The position numbers and the translations under genes were made by a program. Below, piece after piece: positions 16,323-25,117 of a DNA stretch of 50,142 nucleotides. Source of the stretch: an uncultured Alphaproteobacteria bacterium (lineage in GTDB: Bacteria; Pseudomonadota; Alphaproteobacteria; RF32; CAG-239); contig CALXYD010000006.1 of assembly GCA_944392865.1 (NCBI GenBank), positions 1 through 50,142 on the forward strand, given 5' to 3'. Each line of letters starts with the position of its first letter. Positions within the stretch are counted from its first letter, which is position 1. The notes below the pieces were generated by a model that did no database searches, was not told the DNA's origin, and saw only the letters and a list, made by a program, of their open reading frames with translations.

Positions 16323-19300
16323 ATGAAATTTACTAAAAATTCTATCGTATTGTTTATCTGCTGTTTTCTGCTTTTGGGTGTTGTGCGGAAAGCGGAAGCG
16401 TTGTCTTTTGCCGAGTATGCGTATCAGAGGGCGCGTGTGGGTCAGGTGGCGCAGATTACGGGTTATATGCAACGCGGTTATCCTATTGATGCGATTTCTT
16501 CCAATGGATATACAGCGCTGTGCTATGCGACAGAGGCCGGCGATTATGGTGCATACAGGCTGTTACGGAGATTGGGGGCGAATGCGGCGCACAGGTGTAT
16601 GCAGGCGGTTGATGCAGATAATGCGACGAATTTTGCGCAGAGATACCAGCCAGAGGCTTCGGCAGTAGCTAAAAAAGCGGCGGAGGAAAAGGTAAATCCA
16701 ATGTGGCAATATGCTGCGGTGGGCGGAATCGTTGCCGGCGGTGCAGCGGCGGTGGCCTGGTGGGCAAATGAGGATGATAATGATAATAAGGTTATGACTT
16801 GTCCCACAGGGCAGGAATTGGTTGACGGAGTTTGTGTGCCGATAGAGTGTCCGGAAGGGTCGCAGCTGATTGGCAATGAGTGTGTTATGGAGGGTGATTG
16901 CCCGACAGGGCAACGTCCCGTTGGCGGAAAATGTGTACCGATAGAATGTCCGGAAGGGACGGTTTTGCAGGGAAATGCGTGTGTTTCCGCCGGAATTTCA
17001 ATAGATAATGAAAATGATAATGATGTTTTCGGGATAAAATCGCCTGATGAAGATGTGTTTAATTTGTATTCAACGCCGAAGTATCCGGATGATGAAGCGA
17101 CGATAACGATAAAAAACAAGGGAAATGGCGATGTTACAGGTATTTACGGACTGGGGAATGTATTTAATTCATTTATGATAAAAACAGATGATGCCGAGAA
17201 AGTTAATCCTTTAGACAGCGGGGTTGGCAATATTATCATCAATAATACCGGCAGTGGGAATGTTTATGGCGTATTTTCAAGAATTGAAGATGTTATGCAT
17301 TTAAAAGAGGCGTATAACGCGTATTCGTATAATAACGGCAAAGCATACGGGAATATTGATATTACGCATACGGGGGGCGGCAGCAGTTTTGGTATTTTCG
17401 GCGATGTGCGCGCCTATAATGCGCGGGCGGAATATGGCGGCAGTGCGTATGGGGATATTACAATACACGGTGATGGCAACATATACGGATTGAGCGGATA
17501 TGCGGCAACGACGAATGCGGTTTCTCCGTTTTTCGGGCATGAAGTCATCGGGCATATCAATTTGTTCAGCGAAGGCGATGGCGATGTTTACGGTATGATG
17601 GTCAGCAAAGATGATATTGAGGGGGTTGGCCAGCCGGATACAGGAGAGACGTTGGCTTCGTGGTTTGCGTTTAATGCGTATGCGTCCGGTGGTGGCGACT
17701 ATGTTGAAGGGTTAATCAACATTCATAATACCGGAAACGGCAATGTGTATGGTATGTATGGCGGCGAGCAGTTGTTTAATGCGATGTCTTACGGTGGTAA
17801 AGATGAGGAAGGGAATCCGGACGGAACGGCGAAAGGAACGATAAATATTGTTAATCTTGGCGATGGCGATGTTTATGGCATGTATTCGCCGGAAGGATAC
17901 GAAGGATTGGAGGGAGAGCAACAACCGATTATTTCCAACAATTCGGATAATGGCGCGGAATCAATTATCAATTTGGTTAATGCAGGCGATGGCGTGACAA
18001 CGGGTATGCGCGGCGGTCAGGGTAGTTATATTGAAAATACCGGGGAAATTAATATTAACAATCTTGGTGACGGAACGGCTGTTGGTATCTATGGCGGTGC
18101 GGGTGCCGATATTCTTAATGCCGGCACAATCAATATATACCGTGGAGCCTTTACCGATGAAACAGACGGAACGGTATATCAGCCAGACGGGGCAACCGGT
18201 GGGACGGCATACGGAATTTATGCCGAAAGCGGTGCAACGGTAAAAAATACGGGAAGTATAACGGTTACGGGAGCCGAAAACGGAACAGGCATTTATTTGG
18301 AAAAAGGCGCAACGCTTGAAAACAGCGGCGATGTTATTTTTAACGGCATGACGGACAGTATTACGGAAAACGGTGCGGCAGTGGATATTTACGGAGACGG
18401 GACGCAACGGGCAGACGTTAATCTTGCCGATATGGGCGGAGAAGTTGTGTTGAGCAACGGCGGACGCTTTTTTGCCAATACGTTATCCGGCAATATGGGC
18501 GTTTCGGCGGATACGGTTAAGGGAAGCTTTAGCGATGAGTATGTTTTATCCGGTTCTTTGCAAGCGGAAAATGTCAATGAGCTGAATTTGGCGTCCAAGT
18601 CGGCAATGTTTGAGGCCGGTTCCAGAGAAAATGAAAACGGCGGTTTTGACGTTGTGCTTGAACGCAAGGATTTTAATGATATTATTGATGACAAAGATGT
18701 ATCCGGCTTTTTGGAAGAAAATTACAAAGCGGAAAACGGCGGGGCAATTTATGACAATCTGAAATCGGCCGGGACACTTGGCGAATTGCAGCAAAAAGCG
18801 GCGAATACGTTGGGAACTGATGTTTTGCCGAATTTTCGGCGTGAAGATACGTTGGTTTATCGCAGCCTGAGCCGGCAGTTTAATGATAATTTGTTTAATC
18901 GGCCGGATGAAAATTATTTCGGAGGGTATAAATATACGGATATTTCAACCGATGCGGACGGGGTTTATGTCGGGGGCGATGGAGAAGCCCATACGGCTTA
19001 CGGTATGCTGAAAAACAAAGCAAGCAACGGGCTGGTATATGGTGCCGGATTTAGTGCGACCCGGTTGGAAAACGATTATGACAACGGTTCCAGCCGAAAG
19101 AGCAATATTTTTGGTTTATGGCTGCCTCTCGGTTATGATTTTAATAACGGATTGCGTTGGTATTCCAAGCTTTATGCCGGCTATGCGGACGGGTCATACG
19201 ACCGCGTGACGGATTTGGGCAAGTATTCATCTGATTATACGCAGTATCAATACGGGATAGGCAATGAGGTGCGTTACAGCGTTAATCTCGGTGGCGGATT

Positions 19301-19715
19301 TAAGTTTGAACCGTTAGCGGAATTAAATTTGCTGGGTATTTATCAAGATGGGTTTGACGAAGGAACGGCAGAAGGCGCGATACATTCCGACAGCTTAAAC
19401 AGTTTGTCGCTGGAGAGCGGTTTAGGTGCTTATCTGACGAAAGAAATTGAGTTTTCCGAAGACAGCCGGCTGGGATTGCAAATCGGCGGCGTGTATTATG
19501 TTGAATTTCTTGATACGGGCGATAAGGCTGAGGCGATGCTTGCCGGTATGGAAAGCTCATATAAAATAAAGAATGTATCAACCGGCAGCCGGGCAGCGTT
19601 ATCCGCGCGAGTGAGATATGATTACAAAGATTTGTCTTTATATGGCAATATTGAAAAGGAAACCGGCGGCAATGACGCGCTGTTGATTGATGCCGGCGTG
19701 CAGTATAAATTTTAA
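16323..19715 (+). CDS. autotransporter with ankyrin-like N-terminus, cysteine repeats and beta-helix passenger
   Basis: 1130 residues. Residues 1-26 are a signal peptide (cut after AEA). Residues 27-95 resemble two ankyrin repeats (SNGYTALCYATEAGDYGAYR, LLRRLGANA). Residues 129-147 are a hydrophobic Gly/Ala stretch. Residues 160-220 hold four repeats of 16-17 residues with a cysteine pair each (CPTGQELVDGVC, CPEGSQLIGNEC, CPTGQRPVGGKC, CPEGTVLQGNAC). From about 225 to 770 a degenerate repeat with INNTGSGNVYG-like cores recurs, consistent with a beta-helix. The last 300 residues (from about 830, FRREDTLVYRSLSRQF) form an autotransporter beta-barrel with alternating aromatic strands and a terminal Phe. 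It is expected at the outer membrane with the passenger outside. A DUF1189-like gene follows after 30 bases. The internal hydrophobic segment is odd for a secreted passenger. Confidence 0.8.
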   Translation: MKFTKNSIVLFICCFLLLGVVRKAEALSFAEYAYQRARVGQVAQITGYMQRGYPIDAISSNGYTALCYATEAGDYGAYRLLRRLGANAAHRCMQAVDADNATNFAQRYQPEASAVAKKAAEEKVNPMWQYAAVGGIVAGGAAAVAWWANEDDNDNKVMTCPTGQELVDGVCVPIECPEGSQLIGNECVMEGDCPTGQRPVGGKCVPIECPEGTVLQGNACVSAGISIDNENDNDVFGIKSPDEDVFNLYSTPKYPDDEATITIKNKGNGDVTGIYGLGNVFNSFMIKTDDAEKVNPLDSGVGNIIINNTGSGNVYGVFSRIEDVMHLKEAYNAYSYNNGKAYGNIDITHTGGGSSFGIFGDVRAYNARAEYGGSAYGDITIHGDGNIYGLSGYAATTNAVSPFFGHEVIGHINLFSEGDGDVYGMMVSKDDIEGVGQPDTGETLASWFAFNAYASGGGDYVEGLINIHNTGNGNVYGMYGGEQLFNAMSYGGKDEEGNPDGTAKGTINIVNLGDGDVYGMYSPEGYEGLEGEQQPIISNNSDNGAESIINLVNAGDGVTTGMRGGQGSYIENTGEININNLGDGTAVGIYGGAGADILNAGTINIYRGAFTDETDGTVYQPDGATGGTAYGIYAESGATVKNTGSITVTGAENGTGIYLEKGATLENSGDVIFNGMTDSITENGAAVDIYGDGTQRADVNLADMGGEVVLSNGGRFFANTLSGNMGVSADTVKGSFSDEYVLSGSLQAENVNELNLASKSAMFEAGSRENENGGFDVVLERKDFNDIIDDKDVSGFLEENYKAENGGAIYDNLKSAGTLGELQQKAANTLGTDVLPNFRREDTLVYRSLSRQFNDNLFNRPDENYFGGYKYTDISTDADGVYVGGDGEAHTAYGMLKNKASNGLVYGAGFSATRLENDYDNGSSRKSNIFGLWLPLGYDFNNGLRWYSKLYAGYADGSYDRVTDLGKYSSDYTQYQYGIGNEVRYSVNLGGGFKFEPLAELNLLGIYQDGFDEGTAEGAIHSDSLNSLSLESGLGAYLTKEIEFSEDSRLGLQIGGVYYVEFLDTGDKAEAMLAGMESSYKIKNVSTGSRAALSARVRYDYKDLSLYGNIEKETGGNDALLIDAGVQYKF
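16800..16985 (+). repeat. four tandem cysteine-pair repeats within the autotransporter
   Basis: Codons 160-221 encode two alternating repeat types (CPTGQ...C then CPEG...C), arranged A-B-A-B. The 33-residue A-B block was therefore probably duplicated once. Each unit has two cysteines 11-12 residues apart that could form a disulfide outside the cytoplasm. Confidence 0.75.
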
Positions 19716-19745
19716 TGCGTTTGACAGAGTGAAGCGGAGGTTTTT

Positions 19746-20501
19746 ATGGAAAAGGTAAAATTGTATATTTTGCAAGGCAAAGGTATTGGGCTTATTTTTC
19801 TTTTGGCGGCGGCGCTGTTAGCGGCGTTGATGATGATTTTTCTGCTGCGCGGGGTTTATATGGAGATAAAGCCGGAAGTTGAGTTGGTGGCAGAAGAATT
19901 TTTGCCGGTAACGATTAAAGGCGGAAAAATTGTTGAGCCGGCGGATACTTATAAGAAATTGGAACTTGGTTTGGGCGGCGAAAATGGAGATAAGCAAATT
20001 TATCCGATAGTTCTTGATACGAAAAATGACGCTTCAACGTTTGTTCCTTCAGGTGAGAGAGGGTTGTTTATCCTGTCAGATGTGATTTATGCCGTATCGG
20101 CAGGCGAAATCCGCCGGATTAGTCTGGCGACACAGCCGGACGGCATATTTGATAAAGATGATTTTACGGCTTTAATGGATAAGGCGGTCGGTGCTTTGTC
20201 TTCGGTGGTGTCCGTAGTGCTGGTCGGCTTTTGTTTTGTTCTGTATTTATTAAAAACCTGGCTTATCGCCTTGTTGGCGCAACTCGGGCAGAAAGTGGCG
20301 AAGAAAGCCGTGTTGCCGGATTTCAGACAGCTGATGCGGCTTGGCGCGGTGGTTGTAGCGGTTATTGAAGTGCTGGCGGCGGCAGTCGGTTTTATATTTG
20401 GTATGCAAATGGGCGGCTTTCGGGCGTTTGTTGTTGAAGCGTTAGCGGTGGCGGCTGTTTTATATTTTAATAAGTTTGAGGATAATCCTATCCAAGCATA
20501 A
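19746..20501 (+). CDS. inner-membrane protein, DUF1189-like
   Basis: 251 residues. GGAGG lies 5 bases before the ATG. One N-terminal membrane segment (about 14-36) is followed by an extracytoplasmic domain of about 115 residues (containing YPIVLDTKNDASTF and LFILSDVIYAV) and then three C-terminal segments (about 155-180, 198-220, 224-240). This layout and the IVLDT and ILSD motifs resemble the DUF1189 family, whose function is not established. It lies 30 bases after the autotransporter on the same strand and is probably co-transcribed with it. A role in assembling or sensing the autotransporter is inference only. Confidence 0.55.
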   Translation: MEKVKLYILQGKGIGLIFLLAAALLAALMMIFLLRGVYMEIKPEVELVAEEFLPVTIKGGKIVEPADTYKKLELGLGGENGDKQIYPIVLDTKNDASTFVPSGERGLFILSDVIYAVSAGEIRRISLATQPDGIFDKDDFTALMDKAVGALSSVVSVVLVGFCFVLYLLKTWLIALLAQLGQKVAKKAVLPDFRQLMRLGAVVVAVIEVLAAAVGFIFGMQMGGFRAFVVEALAVAAVLYFNKFEDNPIQA

Positions 20502-20652
20502 ATGTTTGCCCAAGCCCTAAAATTCGCGGTTTAATGGTGCCGGAGCATTACAACCATATATGATGTGGTAAAAGTATCTTTTTGCTTGATTATATGGCGG
20601 CAAGTAGTTTAAAATTCCCTAAAAGGTCGGTTTTTATTATAAAGGGCGTTAT

Positions 20653-22176
20653 ATGGTTATGACTGTTCGGGCGTTTGGTTTGTTGCTGGGGGTTGTTCTG
20701 TTACATTGCGGAACGGCAGAGGCGGGGTTTACCTATCGGGAAGATGATACGCGGATGGTCAATGATGTGTTGTATGATATCAACGGCGATCCGGTTACCG
20801 GCACATACGAGGTTTTTTATGAAAATAATGTGCTTAAAAGCAGAATGCCTTACGAAGAGGGAATTTTAAACGGTGTCGGCGCTCTTTATGACGAACGGGG
20901 GATAAAGACGGCGGATATGCCGTTTGTTAACGGAAAGCCGGAGGGGACGGCGCTGGTTTATTATGAAGACGGGCGGTTGAAAGAGAAAATTCCGTATCGG
21001 AACGGGAAAATCAACGGTGTAATGCGGACTTTTTTTGAGAACGGCAATGTCAAAGAACGGGTTACATACGATGCTGATGAGCGGAACGGCGCGGCGAAGT
21101 CTTATTATGAAGATGGGAATGTAAAGGAGATATATGCATACGCCAATGGGCAGAAAGAGGGGGCGGCAACCGTTTATTATTACAACGGAGATGTCGCGGA
21201 AGAGCTGCATTACAGCGGCGATGATATTGTCGGCGAGCGTAAGATTTATTATAAAGGCGGACGGCTGAAGTCCGCGGTTACATACGAGTTCGGCAAGAAA
21301 AACGGAAATATGCAGAATTATTACGAAAGCGGCGAATTGGCGGCGGTTATTCCGTATAAAGATGATGTTATTGAGGGCGAAGGTTCTTTTTATAAAAAGG
21401 ACGGAACACTTGATTTGACGGTAACTTATAAAGACAGCGTGCGCGATGGATTGGCAAAGGCGTATTATCCGGACGGGAAGGTCAAGCTGGCGGTTAATTA
21501 CAATAATGATTTGAAAAACGGAACGGAAACCGAGTATTATGAAAGCGGTGCGGTAAAAACCGAGTTGCCATACGAGGAGGGGTTAATCAATGGCGTCGGA
21601 CGGGAGTATTATGAATCCTCCGGGCTTAAGTCGGAAATGACGTATGTTGATGCCGTGGCGGACGGTGTTGCCAAATTTTATGATGAAGAAGGGAAATTGG
21701 CGATTGAGGCTAATTATAAAAATGGCAAAAAAGACGGTGTGCAGAAGAATTTTGATAAAGAAGGTCGTGTTGTTGCCGAAGGGACGTATCGGAATAATTT
21801 GTTAAACGGGGAATATAAGGAATTTTATGAGAGCGGCAAAGTTAAATCTACGGCAAATTATGCGGACGGCGTGTTGTCCGGTTTGTCGCTGGTGTATGAT
21901 ACGGAGGGCAATTTGTCCTACGAAATTCCATACGTTAATAACCGCAAAGAGGGTAAAGTGCGCCGTTATTATCCGTCCGGGGAGCTGATGGGCGAAATCA
22001 GCTATGAAAAAGGGAAAAAACACGGATTGCTTGATGCTTATAATGAAGACGGGACGCTGATGGCTAAAGTTCTGTTTAATAAAGATGAGGCAATCAAAGG
22101 TTACAGCCTGGATCACGGGAGAAATCCGGTGTTGATGACAGAAGAAGAACTGGCGTTGATTAACGAAGCGTATTAA
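20653..22176 (+). CDS. exported MORN-type repeat protein (YwqK-like)
   Basis: 507 residues. A signal peptide (about 1-24, cut at AEA-G) is followed by about 20 repeats of 22-24 residues with the pattern YxxGxLKxxxxYxxGxxNGxxxxYY, for example GRLKEKIPYRNGKINGVMRT. This is the MORN_2 variant found in YwqK-type proteins. The repeats form an extended beta-sheet solenoid that usually mediates binding to proteins or membranes. AAAGGG lies about 7 bases before the ATG. The product should be periplasmic or surface-attached. The cysteine in the signal region (LLHCG) is not a good lipobox because His precedes it. A bidirectional terminator follows. No toxin gene sits beside it, so the antitoxin label used for YwqK relatives is not supported. 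Confidence 0.82.
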   Translation: MVMTVRAFGLLLGVVLLHCGTAEAGFTYREDDTRMVNDVLYDINGDPVTGTYEVFYENNVLKSRMPYEEGILNGVGALYDERGIKTADMPFVNGKPEGTALVYYEDGRLKEKIPYRNGKINGVMRTFFENGNVKERVTYDADERNGAAKSYYEDGNVKEIYAYANGQKEGAATVYYYNGDVAEELHYSGDDIVGERKIYYKGGRLKSAVTYEFGKKNGNMQNYYESGELAAVIPYKDDVIEGEGSFYKKDGTLDLTVTYKDSVRDGLAKAYYPDGKVKLAVNYNNDLKNGTETEYYESGAVKTELPYEEGLINGVGREYYESSGLKSEMTYVDAVADGVAKFYDEEGKLAIEANYKNGKKDGVQKNFDKEGRVVAEGTYRNNLLNGEYKEFYESGKVKSTANYADGVLSGLSLVYDTEGNLSYEIPYVNNRKEGKVRRYYPSGELMGEISYEKGKKHGLLDAYNEDGTLMAKVLFNKDEAIKGYSLDHGRNPVLMTEEELALINEAY

Positions 22177-22196
22177 GGGTTAAATCAGGGCTAAAT

Positions 22197-22238
22197 AAAA
22201 GGGCTGTTTCTTTTTGGGGGAAACAGCTCTTTTAATTT
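22197..22238. terminator. bidirectional intrinsic terminator between converging genes
   Basis: A 14-pair stem with one wobble (22197-22210 with 22220-22233, AAAAGGGCTGTTTC arm) with A- and T-rich flanks on both sides, serving the MORN gene (plus) and ugd (minus). Confidence 0.8.
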
Positions 22239-22257
22239 TTGTTCGGATGATATTTAT

Positions 22258-23562
22258 TTACAACCGGCGCCCGAGGCTTTTAATCTCAAAACCGAGTTCT
22301 TTGGCCTTTTGACAATCAAAGGTGTTGCGGTAATCGGCGATTTGCGGGCGGGTCAGGAGCATTTTTATCCGTTCAAGGTCAAGCTCTTTGAATTCGGCCC
22401 AGTCGGTTAAAACCGCCAAAATATCCGCGCCGCCGATTGCTTCATACGCTGTGTTGCAGTAGGTTACGGTATCGCCCAAAATTGCTTTGGTGTTGGGCAT
22501 GGCTTCCGGATCATATAAGCGGATAGTTACATCGTGCGCCAACATAATTTCAATAATCTGCAGGGCGGGAGATTCACGGCAGTCATCCGTGCCGCCTTTG
22601 AAAGCGCTGCCCAAAACGGCAACAACCGGGTTCTTTTTATCCGAAACCATATCCAAAATGCGTTTTGCCATATTGATTTTGCGGCGTTCATTGCTTTTGA
22701 TGGTTGTTTCTATCAGTGATAGATCTACGCCGTTGAATTTGCCCATATAGGCCATAGCGTTGGTGTCTTTCGGGAAACAGAAACCGCCGTAGCCGGGGCC
22801 GGGGACTAAAAATTTAGCGCCGATGCGGCTGTCCAGCCCCATGCCTTTGGCGACTTCATAGATATCTGCGCCGGATGTTTCGCAAAAGTCCGCCATTTCG
22901 TTAATGTATTGGATTTTCATTGCCAAGAAGGCGTTGGAGGCGTATTTTATCGTTTCGGAAGATTGGCGCGATACATAAAGTATCGGACATTTGCCGGCGA
23001 AAGGTTCGTATAATTCGGCGATGACGTTGCGGGCGCGTTCGGTATTGGCGCCGACAATGATTCTGTCCGGATTGAAGAAGTCACGGACGGCAAAGCCCTC
23101 GCGTAAGAATTCCGGGAGGGAAATAACGTCAAAATCTGCCGTCGGATTTTCACGGCGGATAATAGCCTCAACCGCGTCGCCGGTATTGACGGGAACGGTT
23201 GATTTTATCGCGACAACTGTGTAGCCGCTTAAATGGTGCGCCAGCTCTTCGGCGGCGGCTTTGATGTATTTCATATCCGCTTCTTTAGTAATCGGATTTG
23301 GCGGTGTGCCGACAGCCATAATGATTAAGTCGGCAGACGGAATGCTTTCGGCAAACGAGGTGGAAAAGCGGACTTTGCCGTTGGCGGTGTTTTTTTGAAA
23401 CAGCTCTTCCAGTCCTTCTTCAAAAATGGTTACTTTGCCTGATTTTAAGGTATTTATCTTCTTTTCATCAATGTCTAAACAGGTAACATCGTTGCCGAGT
23501 TCGGCAAATCCGACGCCGGTCGGGAGGCCGACGTATCCGGTGCCGATAACAGTTATTTTCAT
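22258..23562 (-). CDS. ugd: UDP-glucose 6-dehydrogenase
   Basis: 434 residues, the usual length. It oxidises UDP-glucose to UDP-glucuronate with two NAD+, feeding capsule, exopolysaccharide or lipid A sugar synthesis in the cytoplasm. The Rossmann site is IGTGYVGLPTGVGFAELG at the N-terminus. The central domain has the catalytic lysine in SSETIKYASNAFLA (about 206), and the catalytic cysteine is Cys262 in GYGGFCFPKDTNA. The C-terminal UDP-binding domain begins at about 310 (VAVLGSAFKGGTDD). GGAG is 9 bases before the ATG. It stands alone with its own promoter and draws on the same UDP-glucose pool as the GtrB/GtrII genes at 31898-37756. Confidence 0.93.
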   Translation of the reverse strand: MKITVIGTGYVGLPTGVGFAELGNDVTCLDIDEKKINTLKSGKVTIFEEGLEELFQKNTANGKVRFSTSFAESIPSADLIIMAVGTPPNPITKEADMKYIKAAAEELAHHLSGYTVVAIKSTVPVNTGDAVEAIIRRENPTADFDVISLPEFLREGFAVRDFFNPDRIIVGANTERARNVIAELYEPFAGKCPILYVSRQSSETIKYASNAFLAMKIQYINEMADFCETSGADIYEVAKGMGLDSRIGAKFLVPGPGYGGFCFPKDTNAMAYMGKFNGVDLSLIETTIKSNERRKINMAKRILDMVSDKKNPVVAVLGSAFKGGTDDCRESPALQIIEIMLAHDVTIRLYDPEAMPNTKAILGDTVTYCNTAYEAIGGADILAVLTDWAEFKELDLERIKMLLTRPQIADYRNTFDCQKAKELGFEIKSLGRRL

Positions 23563-23604
23563 TGCTTACATCTCCATAGTTATTTGGTTGCTTTATGTTA
23601 GATG

Positions 23605-23634
23605 ATTATGCGGGATTTGCAAGCCTTAAAACAA
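23605..23634 (-). promoter_or_regulatory. candidate promoter of ugd
   Basis: On the minus strand, TTGTTT (23629-23634), 18 bases, CATAAT (23605-23610). The leader would be about 35 bases. Confidence 0.45.
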
Positions 23635-23659
23635 CGGTGTTTATAATAAGGGGACGATT

Positions 23660-23701
23660 ATGGGAAAGGCGTTGAAGTTTTTTATTTTGCGGTTATTATG
23701 A
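23660..23701 (+). CDS. possible 13-residue leader peptide MGKALKFFILRLL
   Basis: An ATG with AAGGGG about 8 bases upstream opens a 13-codon frame that ends 33 bases before the next gene. A perfect TATAAT lies at 23642-23647, but its best -35 (TTGCAA) is 19 bases away. The peptide is basic and hydrophobic. It could be a real leader or membrane microprotein, or chance. Confidence 0.2.
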   Translation: MGKALKFFILRLL

Positions 23702-23734
23702 TATGCAGGCTAAAGATATGTGTGAGGTATGGAC

Positions 23735-24025
23735 ATGATGAAGATAATCGGATTAGCGGTATTGGTTTTGGTGATGAGCTGGGGCGGGGTGGCATTTGCG
23801 GCGGATAATATCTCGGCTGATGAGCTTAAGCTGACGGCAGAACAAAACCAGCGGCTGATTGAAATGAAAAATAATCTGCAGGCGGAGATTGAGCCGATTT
23901 GGGAAGAGATTGAAAGCGGAAAGCAACGTATTACCGAGATTGAAAAAAGATATTTCAGCGAATTTTGGAATATATTGACCGAAGAGCAGAAGCAGGAATT
24001 TGCCAAATTGAATGGCGGAAAGTAG
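23735..24025 (+). CDS. small periplasmic protein, Spy/CpxP-like
   Basis: 96 residues from the ATG at 23735, with GAGG 7 bases upstream; the in-frame ATG at 23729 is too close to that site. Residues 1-22 are a signal peptide (VAFA-AD). The mature part is a single helical, charged domain with two LTxxQ motifs (LTAEQ and LTEEQ) about 55 residues apart, bracketing helices such as RLIEMKNNLQAEIEP. Paired LTxxQ motifs mark the Spy/CpxP family of ATP-independent periplasmic chaperones and stress sensors. A companion Cpx-type regulator is not in the window. The zinc peptidase gene follows on the same strand. Confidence 0.65.
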   Translation: MMKIIGLAVLVLVMSWGGVAFAADNISADELKLTAEQNQRLIEMKNNLQAEIEPIWEEIESGKQRITEIEKRYFSEFWNILTEEQKQEFAKLNGGK

Positions 24026-24108
24026 TGCTTGTTTTATTTATTTTCTGATTTTGATTGTTTTTGCACCGTTTTTATGGTAATATAGGCACCGTAGGGGGTG
24101 AATATAGG

Positions 24109-25059
24109 ATGAATGTGGAAAAAGTTGCCCAATTAGGGGCTATTCTGGAGAAATGGTGTGCTGACGGTTATCCTTATTTGGCAGGTGAAGAGCAAACCGT
24201 TGCGGAAGATGTTTTTCGTGAATTATATCAAATGCAGGCAAACGGAGATGCGGCGGCCAGGCAGGCTATGGGCTTTTTAGGGAGCAAAGTTTCTAAGCCT
24301 GAGTTGACTGATTTTGATTTAAAAGGTTATTTTTCCGGAATGGTGAGCCGCTTGGGGTTTACGGATAAGCAGTGCGAATTATTCGGAGAACATTTGGGGA
24401 GTGCTGAGATATATACAACTGTCCCGATGGAACGGTTAACACGTTCTTTTGCCTTGCGGGAAGTTTGTGATGTTGAAACCAGTAAGGCTTATCAGGCGCG
24501 AGCAGAGAGGATTTTGGATAGTATTGTGCAGGCGCCGAGCGAACCAAACCAGACTTTGGCAAAATTATTAGCGGGTAATCCGGTGGTATTTTCGTTTGAA
24601 AAAAATGAACATCCGGATGCGAGTATGTCCAGTGTGTATGTTGACGGGAAGGTGCGTCCACTTATGGAGATCCAAAGCGGTTTAATGAACGCAGATAAAG
24701 TGGATGATAATGAGTTGGCTTTTACAATAGCGCATGAGTTAGGACATTGGATTGATTTCAGCGGGCGACCGGAAAATTATTTCGGCAGAGAGAAATTATG
24801 GCAGGAATGTTTTGCGGATATGGTTGGATACAAGATGGCAAAAAATGCTGGATATGATATGTCTTTTGCGGTAGAAAAAAGGAAAATAATGGCAAAAGAA
24901 CAAAGAGCGTATTGTAAGGCTGAGAATAAACCGTTGCCGGAGAAAACGATATTTGAGAAAAGGGTTGAACTGCTTGAGCAGGCTTTCGGAAACGATGAAA
25001 CCAGTAAAAGCAATATGGTGATGATAAACAGGTTATCCGGACTTAAAAAGGAGAGATGA
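24109..25059 (+). CDS. zinc metallopeptidase-like protein with HExxH motif
   Basis: 316 residues from the ATG at 24109, which has AGGGGG about 11 bases upstream; the longer frame from 24055 has no ribosome site. An all-helical N-terminal half (1-150) precedes a catalytic-looking domain. FTIAHELGHWIDF supplies HExxH (His209, Glu210, His213) and WQECFADMVGYKMA supplies a downstream Glu233 and Asp237, the ligand spacing of gluzincins of the M78/ImmA type. No signal peptide, so cytoplasmic. ImmA-type enzymes often cleave repressors of mobile elements, but no partner repressor is adjacent. The substrate is unknown. The C-terminal 60 residues are basic and helical. Confidence 0.65.
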   Translation: MNVEKVAQLGAILEKWCADGYPYLAGEEQTVAEDVFRELYQMQANGDAAARQAMGFLGSKVSKPELTDFDLKGYFSGMVSRLGFTDKQCELFGEHLGSAEIYTTVPMERLTRSFALREVCDVETSKAYQARAERILDSIVQAPSEPNQTLAKLLAGNPVVFSFEKNEHPDASMSSVYVDGKVRPLMEIQSGLMNADKVDDNELAFTIAHELGHWIDFSGRPENYFGREKLWQECFADMVGYKMAKNAGYDMSFAVEKRKIMAKEQRAYCKAENKPLPEKTIFEKRVELLEQAFGNDETSKSNMVMINRLSGLKKER

Positions 25060-25061
25060 AG

Positions 25062-25101
25062 TTTTTGATAAAAAAGCCGCAGGTTTTGAGCCTGCGGCTT
25101 T
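25062..25101 (-). terminator. intrinsic terminator of dnaK
   Basis: AAAGCCGCAGG (25073-25083) pairs perfectly with CCTGCGGCTTT (25091-25101). Read on the minus strand the stem is followed by a T-run, so it ends dnaK; it may also slow the converging peptidase transcript. Confidence 0.85.
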
Positions 25102-25117
25102 GAGGTTGGGACATTGG

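Noticed and set aside
20553-20572. inverted repeat around ACCATA upstream of the MORN gene
   Set aside because: Only six pairs with one mismatch and no promoter boxes placed around it; similar to the 6272 arm by chance.
20653-22176. antitoxin of a toxin-antitoxin pair (YwqK label)
   Set aside because: The protein is exported and no candidate toxin lies beside it.
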